Part shown: in pieces, positions 17,420 to 26,376 of the stretch
How the letters are laid out: the number at the start of each line of letters is the position of its first letter
Position numbering within the stretch: the first letter of the stretch is position 1
NCBI RefSeq assembly: GCF_017357425.1
Contig: NZ_CP014571.1
Span: 1,488,001-1,552,000 of the forward strand
Length of the DNA stretch: 64,000 nucleotides
Reading direction: 5' to 3'
DNA from: Arthrobacter sp. D5-1
GTDB lineage: Bacteria > Actinomycetota > Actinomycetes > Actinomycetales > Micrococcaceae
Made by a program: the position numbers and the translations under genes
Notes under the pieces: model-generated
Database searches by the model: none
Seen by the model: only the letters and a program-made list of their open reading frames with translations
Told to the model about the DNA's origin: nothing

Positions 17420-18370
17420 ATGCCTGCCTTGCCTTCACCCGCCGATAACGCGCTCCCCTCCGAATCCCGCCGCTTCGCCACGGGCCGGCAATTCGAGCTT
17501 CGCAGGGGCGATGCGCTCGCCGTCATCACCGAACTCGCCGCCGGGCTGCGCCTCTACTCCCGCCGCGGTGTGCAACTGACGGAAAGCTACGATGACGACC
17601 AGATTCCTCCGGGCGCCACGGGCATCACGCTGGCGCCATGGGCAAACCGCGTGGAGGACGGGGTCTGGTACCTCGACGGTAAGAAGCAGCAACTTGATAT
17701 CACCGAAGTCTCCCGCAACAACGCCAGCCACGGGTTGCTGAGGAATGCCGCCTACGCCTTGGTGGACGAATCCGAGTTCAGCGTGACGCTCGAAGCCACC
17801 GTGTTCCCGCAGCACGGCTACCCGTTCCTGGTCCGGCACGTGGTCCGCTATGAGCTGGACGAGGCCATGGATCTCCGCGTCCGGCAGACCTTGGTCAACG
17901 ATTCCCAGGGCAGGGCGCCCTTTGTGCTCGGGGCCCACCCCTACCTGCGCCTCGGTGACGTCGCTACCGAGGACCTGGTCCTGACCGTAAAAGCCCGTAC
18001 CCGGCTGGTGGCCGACGAGCGGCTGATTCCCCGCAGCACGGCTGAAGCAGATGGACAGTTCGATCTTTCCGCCGGCACAGCGGTGAATGACCTGCTGGTT
18101 GATGTCGCCTTGACGGACCTGGCGTACGACGGCGGCGTGGCCCGCCACACTCTGACCGCGCCTGATGGCCGCAGCGTGAGCCTTGAGCAGGACGAGGTGT
18201 CCCCGTACGTCCATGTTTTTGTCACTGATACCTTCCCTGGCCGCTCCAAAGCTGTGGCCCTCGAGCCGATGACGGGCCCCGCCAACGCCTTCAACAGCGG
18301 CGACGGCCTGCGATGGCTGGCCCCCGCTGAGGCATTCACCATGAGCTGGGGCATCACCGCATCACTCTGA
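17420..18370 (+). CDS. galM: Aldose 1-epimerase (galactose mutarotase family)
   Basis: 316 aa from the ATG at 17420; the earlier ATG at 17402 would add six residues and lies across the putative -10. The family features are APWANRVEDGVW (substrate-binding Arg), NNASHGLLRNAAYAL (catalytic His), and FVLGAHPYLRLG; a glutamate near the C-terminus in VALEPMTGPANAFNSGDGL is the expected catalytic acid. It interconverts alpha and beta anomers of galactose or glucose and feeds GalK. The position divergent from galTK makes galactose use the likely role. Confidence 0.92.
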   Translation: MPALPSPADNALPSESRRFATGRQFELRRGDALAVITELAAGLRLYSRRGVQLTESYDDDQIPPGATGITLAPWANRVEDGVWYLDGKKQQLDITEVSRNNASHGLLRNAAYALVDESEFSVTLEATVFPQHGYPFLVRHVVRYELDEAMDLRVRQTLVNDSQGRAPFVLGAHPYLRLGDVATEDLVLTVKARTRLVADERLIPRSTAEADGQFDLSAGTAVNDLLVDVALTDLAYDGGVARHTLTAPDGRSVSLEQDEVSPYVHVFVTDTFPGRSKAVALEPMTGPANAFNSGDGLRWLAPAEAFTMSWGITASL

Positions 18371-18455
18371 GGTTTTTGTACGTGCTGCCTCAGCGTTTGG
18401 TAACAGCTGCGCGGGCCGGTTTCCCATACGGCGTGGCCTACGGAATTATGGGTTC

Positions 18456-19736
18456 ATGACGCCAACACCGGACGCCAAATCCCGCTCTGACCGCCAAATT
18501 GCCGAAGACATCCCTTACGGGGTGCGAATTGCTGCTGCCTGGTCGTGGCGGGCGGGACTGATCCTGCTCATGATTGGTGCCCTGGTCTGGCTGCTTGGCA
18601 AGGTCAGCTTCCTCATCATCCCGGTCATGGTGGCCGCCCTTTTGGCCGGACTGCTGTATCCAGTGGTGGCGTGGCTCCGCAACCGCAATGTGCCCAACGG
18701 GGCCGCGGTGGCCATCACGGTGGTGGCCTTCATCGGCGTTATCGCCGGCGCCCTGGCCCTGGTGGGAAGGCAGCTTGTCTCCGGCTTCGGCGAACTTTGG
18801 CAGGAGGCCCTGGCCGGAATCCAACAGATCCAGACGTGGCTGGCCGATGGTCCCCTCCACCTCACCGCAGACCAGATAGACCAGTACATTGCCGATGGCG
18901 CCAACGCGCTGCAAAACAACAGCAGCAGTATCCTGAGTGGCGCCTTGTCCTTTGGCAGCACTGCCGGACACTTTGCCGCGGGACTCGTCCTGGCACTGTT
19001 CATCCTCATCTTCTTCCTGCTGGAGGGCAGCCGGATTTGGGCCTTCCTGGTGCGTCTGCTGCCCAAGACCGCGCGAAAGGCCACTGACGGCGCAGGGCGT
19101 CGCGGGTGGACGTCCATGGTCAGCTATGTGCGTATCCAGATGTTCGTGGCATTCGTGGATGCTGTGGGCATCGGCGTGGGCGCTGCCATCATCCAGGTTC
19201 CCCTCGCACTTCCCTTGGCGGTCCTGGTCTTCATCGGCTCCTTCATCCCGGTAGTGGGTGCCCTTGTTACCGGAGCCATCGCGGTGCTTCTTGCGCTCGT
19301 AGCCAACGGGCCCATCAACGCGCTCATCATGCTGGCAATCGTCCTGCTGGTCCAGCAGCTCGAAAGCCACATCCTGCAGCCGCTGGTGATGGGCAAGGCT
19401 GTCTCGCTGCACCCCGTGGCCGTGATCCTCTCGGTGGCAGCAGGCTCCTACCTCGCAGGCATCCCGGGAGCACTGTTCGCGGTCCCGTTGCTCGCCGTAG
19501 TAAACACGGCGGTTCGGTACATTGCCGGGCGGACGTGGGAACATGATGAAGGATTGGGCGGTATGGAGCCTCAGCCGGCAACCGCTTCTGCGGGGCCGAG
19601 CGGAGACGCCAACTTCAAGGAGGTTCACCTCCCCAAGCCCGAATCCCGCCTCGGTAAAGGCATCGCAGGCAAGAACAAGGCTGCAGGACGCCCCTCTGCT
19701 GAGGGCCCTGCCGCCGACACCACTAAAGGAGAATAG
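18456..19736 (+). CDS. AI-2E family transporter (PerM-like)
   Basis: 426 aa. Eight predicted membrane segments with the family pattern: paired N-terminal helices (AGLILLMIGALVWLLGKVSF), a large amphipathic loop (about residues 110-170), then ALFILIFFLLEGSRIW and the conserved FIGSFIPVVGALVTG region. A hydrophilic tail of about 70 residues (Pro/Ala/Lys) follows. The family is named for the autoinducer-2 exporter TqsA but mostly contains permeases of unknown substrate, so no quorum role should be inferred. The TAG is 3 nt before the ilvA start and the ilvA ribosome site lies inside its last codons, so the two are co-transcribed. Confidence 0.88.
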   Translation: MTPTPDAKSRSDRQIAEDIPYGVRIAAAWSWRAGLILLMIGALVWLLGKVSFLIIPVMVAALLAGLLYPVVAWLRNRNVPNGAAVAITVVAFIGVIAGALALVGRQLVSGFGELWQEALAGIQQIQTWLADGPLHLTADQIDQYIADGANALQNNSSSILSGALSFGSTAGHFAAGLVLALFILIFFLLEGSRIWAFLVRLLPKTARKATDGAGRRGWTSMVSYVRIQMFVAFVDAVGIGVGAAIIQVPLALPLAVLVFIGSFIPVVGALVTGAIAVLLALVANGPINALIMLAIVLLVQQLESHILQPLVMGKAVSLHPVAVILSVAAGSYLAGIPGALFAVPLLAVVNTAVRYIAGRTWEHDEGLGGMEPQPATASAGPSGDANFKEVHLPKPESRLGKGIAGKNKAAGRPSAEGPAADTTKGE

Positions 19737-19739
19737 TCA

Positions 19740-20978
19740 GTGAATACCCTCGAAACCCTGCCCGTCACGCTGGACGATGTCCTCAAGGCGCAGGAGTTGC
19801 TCGAGGGCATTATTACCAAGACTCCAGTGGAGTCGTCCCGTGCTCTTGGCAGCCTCGTGGGCGGCAACGTCTTTTTCAAGTGTGAGAATCTCCAGCGCGC
19901 GGGCTCCTTCAAGGTCCGCGGCGCCTATGTCCGCATGGCCCGGCTGACCGAGGACGAAAAGAAGCGCGGCGTGGTGGCGGCCTCCGCAGGCAACCATGCC
20001 CAAGGTGTTGCGGTGGCCGCAAAGAGCCTGGGCATCAACGCCCGCATCTACATGCCCCTTGGTGTGGCTTTGCCCAAGCTGGCGGCCACCCGCAGCCACG
20101 GCGCAGAAGTCATCCTGCATGGCCACAACGTGGACGAAGCCTTGGCCGAAGCGCAGCGATACGCCAACGAGACCGGTGCTGTGTTTGTCCACCCCTTTGA
20201 CAATGTGGACGTTGTTGCAGGCCAGGGAACCATCGGACTGGAGATCCTGGACCAGATCCCCAACGTGGACACCATCCTGATGGGCGTCGGCGGCGGTGGA
20301 CTCCTGGCCGGAGTGGCTGTGGCCATCAAAGCCAGGGCCAAGGAGCTCGGCCGTGAGATCCGGGTGATCGGCGTCCAAGCGGAAAACGCAGCCGCCTACC
20401 CGCCGTCGCTGGCCGCTGACGCACTGGTGCCGCTCAAGAAGGTCACCACCATGGCTGACGGCATTGCCGTGGGCCGTCCGGGGCAGCTGCCCTTCAGCAT
20501 CATCCGCGAGCTGGTGGACGATGTTGTCACTGTCAGTGAAGACTCCCTGGCGCGGGCGCTGATCTTCCTCCTGGAGCGGGCCAAGATGGTGGTTGAGCCT
20601 GCAGGTGCCGTCGGAGTAGCCGCGCTGATGGATGGCAAGATCGAAAACCCGGGAAACACCGCCGTAGTGCTTTCCGGAGGCAACATCGATCCCATGCTCA
20701 TGCTCAAAGTCATCCAGCGCGGTCTGTCGGCCGCAGGCCGGTTCATGACTGTCCGCATGATGCTCGATGACCGTCCGGGTTCCTTGGCCACCATCGCGCG
20801 GATCATTGCCGAAAACGATGCCAACGTCACCGGGCTGGATCACACCCGCTTGGGTGGCTCCATCAGCATGGGGGACGTCTCCATCACCATCAACCTGGAA
20901 ACCAAAGGCCACGAACACGGGGAGCAGGTTCTCGGCGCACTGCGGGCCGAGGGCTTCCAGCCGATCGTGGTGCACTGA
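19740..20978 (+). CDS. ilvA: Threonine ammonia-lyase with C-terminal ACT domain
   Basis: 412 aa from a GTG preceded by AAAGGAGA. The PLP lysine lies in AGSFKVRGAYVR, the Asn/His loop in SAGNHAQGVA, and the phosphate-binding glycine loop in GVGGGGLLAG. Residues about 335-412 form a single ACT domain (RMMLDDRPGSLATIARII). It deaminates threonine to 2-oxobutyrate, the first step of isoleucine synthesis, or works catabolically. The length and single ACT resemble the shorter TdcB/IlvA class of actinobacteria rather than the two-ACT E. coli IlvA. Followed after 13 bp by a rhomboid gene. Confidence 0.94.
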   Translation: MNTLETLPVTLDDVLKAQELLEGIITKTPVESSRALGSLVGGNVFFKCENLQRAGSFKVRGAYVRMARLTEDEKKRGVVAASAGNHAQGVAVAAKSLGINARIYMPLGVALPKLAATRSHGAEVILHGHNVDEALAEAQRYANETGAVFVHPFDNVDVVAGQGTIGLEILDQIPNVDTILMGVGGGGLLAGVAVAIKARAKELGREIRVIGVQAENAAAYPPSLAADALVPLKKVTTMADGIAVGRPGQLPFSIIRELVDDVVTVSEDSLARALIFLLERAKMVVEPAGAVGVAALMDGKIENPGNTAVVLSGGNIDPMLMLKVIQRGLSAAGRFMTVRMMLDDRPGSLATIARIIAENDANVTGLDHTRLGGSISMGDVSITINLETKGHEHGEQVLGALRAEGFQPIVVH

Positions 20979-20991
20979 CGGGAGGAGCACC

Positions 20992-21606
20992 ATGGTGCTG
21001 GGAACGCCTGAAGGATCCAGAGAAGCGGACCGGGAGTCGCTGGCCGGGCGGGCGAAGGGCGGCCTGCTCTTCATGGGCGGCTTCGTCATCCTGCTTTATG
21101 TCATCGAGATCCTCAACACGCTGATGCGCCACGGCTTGAACTTCACCTTTGGCCTGCGCCCCCGTTCCATGGACGGGGTGCTGGACATCCTGACGTTCCC
21201 GCTGTTGCACGCGAACTTCAACCACCTGCTTTCCAACACGCTGCCCCTGATCATTTTCGGTTTCCTGGTGTTCCTGTCAGGCCTCCGCGTCTTTATCACA
21301 GCACTGGCCTTCAGCTGGCTGGGCTCGGGGCTCGCTGTGTGGCTCATCGGCGGGGGAGGGGTCACGGTGGGAGCGTCCGGGCTGGTCTTCGGATTCTTCG
21401 CGTTCCTGCTGGTCCGCGGATTCTTCAACCGGAACTGGTGGCAGATCCTGCTCTCGGTGGTGCTGTTCATGGCCTACGGCAGCATTCTCTTCGGCGTGCT
21501 GCCCACGGTGATGGGCTACGTTTCCTGGCAGGCGCACCTCGGCGGAGCCGTTGGCGGCGTCATTGCAGCCGTCCTGTTACGTCCCAAGTCCACGCCGGCG
21601 GCCTGA
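20992..21606 (+). CDS. Rhomboid family intramembrane serine protease
   Basis: 204 aa from the ATG at 20992, which follows GGAGGAG; upstream in-frame codons overlap ilvA and are rejected. Six membrane segments are visible. The catalytic serine is in VGASGLVFGFFAF and the catalytic histidine in SWQAHLGGAVGGVIA. The HANFNHLLSNTLPL motif supplies the conserved His/Asn of the oxyanion region. It cleaves transmembrane proteins within the bilayer; its substrate is unknown. It is the third gene of the AI-2E/ilvA/rhomboid run and ends at a bidirectional terminator. Confidence 0.93.
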   Translation: MVLGTPEGSREADRESLAGRAKGGLLFMGGFVILLYVIEILNTLMRHGLNFTFGLRPRSMDGVLDILTFPLLHANFNHLLSNTLPLIIFGFLVFLSGLRVFITALAFSWLGSGLAVWLIGGGGVTVGASGLVFGFFAFLLVRGFFNRNWWQILLSVVLFMAYGSILFGVLPTVMGYVSWQAHLGGAVGGVIAAVLLRPKSTPAA

Positions 21607-21629
21607 CTCCCACCAGCCGCGCACCAAAA

Positions 21630-21664
21630 ACGCCGGCCCGCCCCGCGAAGGGGTGGGCCGGCGT
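21630..21664. terminator. Bidirectional terminator between rhomboid and greA genes
   Basis: Inverted repeat ACGCCGGCCCGCCCC / GGGTGGGCCGGCGT with a short loop, between convergent genes; an A run precedes it on +, giving T's on the minus strand. Confidence 0.85.
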
Positions 21665-21692
21665 CGTGTATTTCGGGCCGGTGAGCCGCTGG

Positions 21693-22187
21693 TTATGCGA
21701 CGTAAGGCTTGGCGGAGACAATCTCCACCTGAATTTCCTTGCCGTTGGGGGCGACGTAGCTCAGGCTGTCGCCTTCCTTGTGGCCGATGATGGCAGCACC
21801 CAGGGGTGACTTCTCGCTGAAGACGTCCAAATCGGAGTCTCCGGCGATTTCGCGGGAGCCCAGCAGGAACGTCTCTTCGTCACCGGCGATGCGGGCAACA
21901 ACCAGCATTCCAGGCTCAACGATTCCGTCATCGGCAGGGGCCTCGCCAACCTGGGCATCGCGAAGCAGTGCGGTGAGCTGGCGGATGCGGGCCTCGATCT
22001 TGCCCTGCTCTTCCTTGGCTGCGTGGTAGCCGCCGTTTTCCTTCAGGTCGCCTTCCTGGCGGGCAGCTTCGATCTTCTGGACGATTTCCGCCCGGCCAGC
22101 GCCGGAAAGGTGGTCCAGCTCAGCCTGCAAGCGGTCGAAAGCTTCCTGGGTGAGCCAAGCCGCAGTGGCGCTATTGGTGGTAGACAC
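21693..22187 (-). CDS. greA: Transcription elongation factor GreA
   Basis: 164 aa from the GTG at 22187, which is preceded by AGGAGA at good spacing; a longer frame to 22238 lacks a ribosome site. The N-terminal coiled coil carries the tip acidic residues in EGDLKENGGYHAAKEEQG, which enter the RNA polymerase secondary channel and stimulate cleavage of backtracked RNA. The C-terminal FKBP-like domain ends with KEGDSLSYVAPNGKEIQVEI. Single-gene unit, convergent with the rhomboid gene. Confidence 0.95.
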   Translation of the reverse strand: MSTTNSATAAWLTQEAFDRLQAELDHLSGAGRAEIVQKIEAARQEGDLKENGGYHAAKEEQGKIEARIRQLTALLRDAQVGEAPADDGIVEPGMLVVARIAGDEETFLLGSREIAGDSDLDVFSEKSPLGAAIIGHKEGDSLSYVAPNGKEIQVEIVSAKPYVA

Positions 22188-22339
22188 GGATTTCTCCTCT
22201 AGATCTGACAATGCAAAAGACCCCGCCGAGGTGGCCACTCGTGGAACTCAGTAACCAACTTAACGGGGTGAAGGTTTCATCCATTGTAGTAAATCCTTTG
22301 GACGAACCCAAACCGGTTGAGTTATGGGTCACATGATTG

Positions 22340-22798
22340 TTATTTGCCGCTGTCCGTGATCCAGCAATTGTCCACCACTCCGGAAACAGCCGGTGACTCG
22401 GTACGCAGGACCGTGCGCTGGACAGTGGTGCTGCCGCCGTCGGGGTCGTCCTGCGGATCGTTGGGGCCTACTTCCACTACCTTCCAGCCCACTACCGCGA
22501 ATTTGGAGTCCAGCGCCTTGATGGCGCATTTGGCTGTGGCTCCGGGATATTTGGTGACTTGGTAGTCCACCTCTGCCTGGGTGCCGTCCACGGTGCTGTA
22601 ACCGATGTCCTTGAAGGTGACAGGGGCTTGTGCGGATCCGGTTGCCACATAGGCGGCGAACCCAATCCCGATGACCAGGGCACCGATGACGATGTTCCGC
22701 TTGGTTTTGCGGTTCATGGCGCGCTTTTGACCGCCGTAGCGATTGGCTAGGCTGGTGCTTGCCGGTACTTGGGTGGCCGATAGGTCCTCTGAAGTCAC
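22340..22798 (-). CDS. DUF4307 membrane protein
   Basis: 152 aa. A hydrophilic N-terminus (RYGGQKRAMNRKTKRN) leads to one transmembrane helix (about residues 35-52, IVIGALVIGIGFAAYVA), then an extracytoplasmic beta-rich domain with two cysteines (AKCAIKALD and DNCWITD) that may form a disulfide. This matches DUF4307, an actinobacterial family commonly found divergent from mca, as here. Function is unknown. The GTG start is 6 nt after TAAACT. Confidence 0.85.
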   Translation of the reverse strand: MTSEDLSATQVPASTSLANRYGGQKRAMNRKTKRNIVIGALVIGIGFAAYVATGSAQAPVTFKDIGYSTVDGTQAEVDYQVTKYPGATAKCAIKALDSKFAVVGWKVVEVGPNDPQDDPDGGSTTVQRTVLRTESPAVSGVVDNCWITDSGK

Positions 22799-22804
22799 CC
22801 GTCC

Positions 22805-22810
22805 AGTTTA
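22805..22810 (-). promoter_or_regulatory. -10 box TAAACT, leaderless DUF4307 promoter
   Basis: TAAACT on the minus strand, 6 nt before the GTG at 22798. Confidence 0.5.
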
Positions 22811-22872
22811 GTGCCGATCCCGGCGCCCCATCACCGCCCACACAGCTTGATCCACGAAAGAGGAGCCGTCAC

Positions 22873-23778
22873 GTGACAGCGTCCAGCAGTTCCGACCAGC
22901 AGCTGCGGCTGCTCGCCGTCCATGCCCACCCTGATGATGAGTCCAGCAAGGGCGCGGCCACCATGGCAATGTACGCCGCCGCGGGAGTAGACGTGATGGT
23001 CGCTACGTGCACTGATGGCTCACGCGGTGACATCCAGAACCCGGCCATGGAAGACGCGCCCCACCCCAAACGGGACATGGCCGGTGCCCGGCGACTGGAG
23101 ATGGCGAATGCGGCTGCCGTCCTGGGAATCCAGCAGCGGTGGCTTGGGTTTGTGGATTCGGGCCTTCCGGAAGGTGATCCACTGCCGCCGCTGCCGCCGG
23201 GGTGCTTTGCGCTCCAGCCCTTGGAACGCGCCACGGCGCCCCTGGTCCGGCTGGTCCGCAGTTTCAAGCCGCACGTGATTCTGAGCTACGACGAAAATGG
23301 GGGCTACCCGCACCCGGACCACATCATGGCCCACAAGGTGGCGGTGGAAGCCTTTGATGCCGCCGGCGACCCGGACCGTTACCCGGGCATGGGGGAGCCG
23401 TGGGCCCCGAGCAAGCTCTACTATGACCGTGCTTTCAGTCCGGAACGGTTCCGCGCGCTGCACTTTGCGTTGGAAGAGGCAGGATTGCAGTCTCCTTACG
23501 CTGAGCGACTTGCCGCGTGGCTGGAGGCCGATGCCGAGGGCCATACTCCCGTTCCCCCGGGACACCAGACCACCACCCAGGTGGATTGCGGCGATTTCTT
23601 CGAGGCGCGCGACGACGCACTCCGGGCGCATCGCACCCAGATCGATCCCCTGGGGTTCTTCTTCGCGGTATCGCCGGATCTGCAGCGCACTGCGTGGCCG
23701 TGGGAGGACTACACGCTCATCAAGTCCATTGTCCCGTCCGAGCTGCCGGAGAAGGACCTGTTCGCGGGGATAAGATAG
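22873..23778 (+). CDS. mca: Mycothiol S-conjugate amidase
   Basis: 301 aa from the GTG at 22873 with AAAGAGGAG upstream. Member of the LmbE/MshB zinc amidase family: the metal-binding HAHPDDESSKG is at residues about 16-26 and HPDHIMAH near 150. Mca cleaves mycothiol-toxin conjugates, releasing a mercapturic acid for export. The length and motifs such as TCTDGSRGDIQNP fit Mca better than the MshB deacetylase, although the two overlap in activity. The gene heads a run with the small membrane protein and the DUF255 gene and is divergent from DUF4307, as in mycobacteria. Confidence 0.93.
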   Translation: MTASSSSDQQLRLLAVHAHPDDESSKGAATMAMYAAAGVDVMVATCTDGSRGDIQNPAMEDAPHPKRDMAGARRLEMANAAAVLGIQQRWLGFVDSGLPEGDPLPPLPPGCFALQPLERATAPLVRLVRSFKPHVILSYDENGGYPHPDHIMAHKVAVEAFDAAGDPDRYPGMGEPWAPSKLYYDRAFSPERFRALHFALEEAGLQSPYAERLAAWLEADAEGHTPVPPGHQTTTQVDCGDFFEARDDALRAHRTQIDPLGFFFAVSPDLQRTAWPWEDYTLIKSIVPSELPEKDLFAGIR

Positions 23779-23881
23779 GAACTCCGACAGTTTCTATCGC
23801 CCGTAGAAATTGTCGCCAGGCCAATCAGCTTCCGGCTACGCTGCCTGTCGGCATGCATCAGCTCCCATAGAAGGTTTGAAC

Positions 23882-24226
23882 GTGCACCACTTGATTCTCG
23901 CCCTGACCGTCACTCCGTCGCCCAACCCCTCGGGCACGCTGCGGCCCGGCCTGTCCGAGGACCAGGTGACGCCCGGTACGTGGGGCTTCGTCCTCACGGC
24001 CTTCATCGTCATCCTGACCACGTTCCTCATTGTGGACATGGTTCGACGCATCCGGCGCGTCCGGTACCGCGCGCAGGTGGAGGAAGCACGCCTGGCGGCT
24101 GAGCAAGGCCAAGCTGCGGAGGCCGGCCAAGCTGCCGACGGCGGCACTCCCGGAGCCCCTGGCGCGCAGTCTGCAGGTGACGGCGCCTCGGATGAGAACG
24201 ACGATGCCGGTCCCCGGACCCGCTGA
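23882..24226 (+). CDS. Small single-pass membrane protein downstream of mca
   Basis: 114 aa from a GTG preceded by AGAAGG. A short N-terminal segment, one strong transmembrane helix (about residues 34-53, WGFVLTAFIVILTTFLIVDM), a basic RRIRRVRYRAQ stretch just inside, and an Ala/Gly/Asp-rich disordered tail of about 50 residues. Actinobacterial mca genes are often followed by such a protein; function is unknown. Its 3' end overlaps the DUF255 gene. Confidence 0.75.
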   Translation: MHHLILALTVTPSPNPSGTLRPGLSEDQVTPGTWGFVLTAFIVILTTFLIVDMVRRIRRVRYRAQVEEARLAAEQGQAAEAGQAADGGTPGAPGAQSAGDGASDENDDAGPRTR

Positions 24227-26360
24227 ATCCACCGGTAACGGTTCGCCCTGGGCCAGCAACGCCTTGGGCTCGGAACCTTCTGCCTATTTGCGGCAGCACG
24301 CGGACAATCCCGTGCACTGGCGTCCGTTCGGCGACGAAGCTTTTGCTTTCGCCGCCGAACGTGATGTCCCGGTTTTTCTTTCCATCGGCTATGCCGCATG
24401 CCATTGGTGCCACGTCATGGCCCACGAGTCTTTCGAAGACCAGAAAACGGCTGACTACCTCAATGCCCACTTCGTCCCGGTGAAGGTGGACCGGGAGGAA
24501 CGTCCGGATGTCGACTCCGTGTACATGGCCGCGACCCAGGCCATCAGTGGTGAAGGTGGCTGGCCAATGTCCGTCTTCCTCACCCCGGACGGGCTCGCTT
24601 TTCACGCCGGAACCTATTTCCCGCCCGTTCCGCTGCCCGGCAGGCCGTCGTTCCGCAATGTTCTTGAAGCCGTCCATGAAGCCTGGATGGAGCGTCGTGA
24701 CGGGGTGGAGCAGAACGCCCGGGGTCTTGCAGCCAGCATGGCTGATGGGCAACTGTCCGCGGCGGTGCGGCTCGACGAACCGCCCGGGTTGCTGGATGCT
24801 TCCGTCCTTCCGGACGCCGTGGCGCTGTTGGCGCGCTCTGAAGACCCCGACGCCGGCGGGTACGGCAGCGCCCCCAAGTTCCCGCCGTCGGCCGTTCTCG
24901 AGTTCCTCATCCGGCACGCGGCGGTGCCCTCCGATACGGCGGATGCCGCCAAGGACATGGCCGGACGAGCGTTGGCGGGCATGGCGCGCTCGGCCTTGTG
25001 CGACCAGCTCGACGGCGGATTCGCCCGCTACTCGGTGACGGCGGACTGGTCCGTGCCCCACTTCGAGAAGATGCTTTACGACAACGCCCAACTGCTCCGT
25101 GTCTATGCACACTGGGTGCGGTTGGGTGGCAACGAGGTCTATTCAGCCGACGAAGCGGCGGCTGTGGCGTCACGGTGCGCAGACTGGATGCTGGAGTCAC
25201 TGGGGCTGCCAGGCGGCGCTGCGGCTTCCTCCTTGGACGCCGACACGGTCATTGACGGAGTGCATCACGAGGGCGCCACGTACCTGTGGACCCTGGAATC
25301 CTTGGCGGATGTCCTGGGCGCCGATGACGCCCTGCAGGTGGCGCGCATGATGAACATTGGCGCTGAAGGGACAGTGTCGGCCCTCGGCTCGCCACTGCAT
25401 CCGGCGCGGAAGCTGTCCGACGCTGATCTGCGGCTGTGGGGGCGTGTGGCGCCGGTATTGCTTACTGCACGCAACCTCAGGAACCAGCCAGCCAGGGACG
25501 AGAAGGTGGTGGCCGGCTGGAACGGGCTCGCTGTAGCCGGACTCGCCGAGGCGGGTGCCATTCTGGGCCGCCCGGACCTGGTGTCGGCGGCGGAGAACGT
25601 GGCCGGGTACCTCGCCACCGTCCACTGGAACGATGTAACGAAGACGCTGGTCCGCGTCTCACATGACTCACAAGCACGTGGAATCGGCGGTCTGCTGGAA
25701 GACTACGCGTTCTGTGCGGATGGCTTCCTGGCCCTCTATGCCGTGACGGGAACCAAACGCTGGTACCTGTTCGCGGAGGAGTTGGTGCTGGCTGCGTGCG
25801 CCCGCTTCGTGGAAAACGGACAGCTTGCCGACTCGACGGGGGAGTCTGCGCAGGTCTTCAACGCCCAGGGTCAGCATGCAGCGCTGGACCCCTTCGACAA
25901 CGCCACACCCAGCGGAGCGGCAGGCTTCGCCGGCGTTCTCCTGTCCTACGCTGCCTACTCCGGATCCCACGGGCACCGGCTCATGGCGGGCAACATCCTT
26001 GGCCTGCTCCCGCCTCTCGCCACCCAGGCGCCGCGCGTCGCCGGTTGGCTCCTGGCCACCGCGCAAGCCGCGCTCGCAGGGCCGGTGGAGGCCGCCGTCG
26101 CAGGCCCGGATTCGTTGCTGAAGCGCGAACTGCACCACACGCTGTTGACGTCTGCCAGCCCAGGGCTGGTGGTCGCTGTGCAGGAGGACGACGCCGGGGC
26201 GCCGGTTGGGGATCCCGGCGTGCCACTGCTTCTCAACAGGTCAGGCACACCGGACGGTTTACCGCAGGTCTACCTGTGCCGGGACATGGTGTGCGAAAGG
26301 CCGCTGGGGGAGTCAGCTGCTGTCCGGGCCCGCTTGGCGGCCATGGGATCAGGCGACTGA
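24192..26360 (+). CDS. Thioredoxin-fold DUF255 protein (YyaL/SSP411-like)
   Basis: 722 aa from the ATG at 24192; an in-frame ATG at 24204 is also possible. Both starts lie inside the upstream gene. The N-terminal 170 residues are a thioredoxin-like domain with CxxC in YAACHWCHVMAHESF, followed by the family motif KVDREERPDVDSVYM and SGEGGWPMSVFLTPDG. The rest resembles an (alpha/alpha)6 barrel of the AGE/GH type (HFEKMLYDNAQLLRVY; then NGLAVAGLAEAGAI). The family is widespread but lacks an agreed activity; a redox or chaperone role is inferred from the CxxC. Co-location with mca hints at thiol biology. Confidence 0.9.
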   Translation: MRTTMPVPGPAESTGNGSPWASNALGSEPSAYLRQHADNPVHWRPFGDEAFAFAAERDVPVFLSIGYAACHWCHVMAHESFEDQKTADYLNAHFVPVKVDREERPDVDSVYMAATQAISGEGGWPMSVFLTPDGLAFHAGTYFPPVPLPGRPSFRNVLEAVHEAWMERRDGVEQNARGLAASMADGQLSAAVRLDEPPGLLDASVLPDAVALLARSEDPDAGGYGSAPKFPPSAVLEFLIRHAAVPSDTADAAKDMAGRALAGMARSALCDQLDGGFARYSVTADWSVPHFEKMLYDNAQLLRVYAHWVRLGGNEVYSADEAAAVASRCADWMLESLGLPGGAAASSLDADTVIDGVHHEGATYLWTLESLADVLGADDALQVARMMNIGAEGTVSALGSPLHPARKLSDADLRLWGRVAPVLLTARNLRNQPARDEKVVAGWNGLAVAGLAEAGAILGRPDLVSAAENVAGYLATVHWNDVTKTLVRVSHDSQARGIGGLLEDYAFCADGFLALYAVTGTKRWYLFAEELVLAACARFVENGQLADSTGESAQVFNAQGQHAALDPFDNATPSGAAGFAGVLLSYAAYSGSHGHRLMAGNILGLLPPLATQAPRVAGWLLATAQAALAGPVEAAVAGPDSLLKRELHHTLLTSASPGLVVAVQEDDAGAPVGDPGVPLLLNRSGTPDGLPQVYLCRDMVCERPLGESAAVRARLAAMGSGD

Positions 26361-26376
26361 GCAGGTCCCTTTCGGC

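Noticed and set aside
18456..19736. Quorum-sensing (autoinducer-2) export system
   Set aside because: The AI-2E family name is inherited from TqsA; no luxS or related gene is present, and most members have no such link.
19737..21089. 450-codon minus-strand frame opposite ilvA
   Set aside because: Shadow of the conserved threonine dehydratase gene; no ribosome site or domain.
24027..25112. 361-codon minus-strand frame opposite the DUF255 gene
   Set aside because: Antisense to a conserved thioredoxin-fold protein; low-complexity Arg/Gly/His product.
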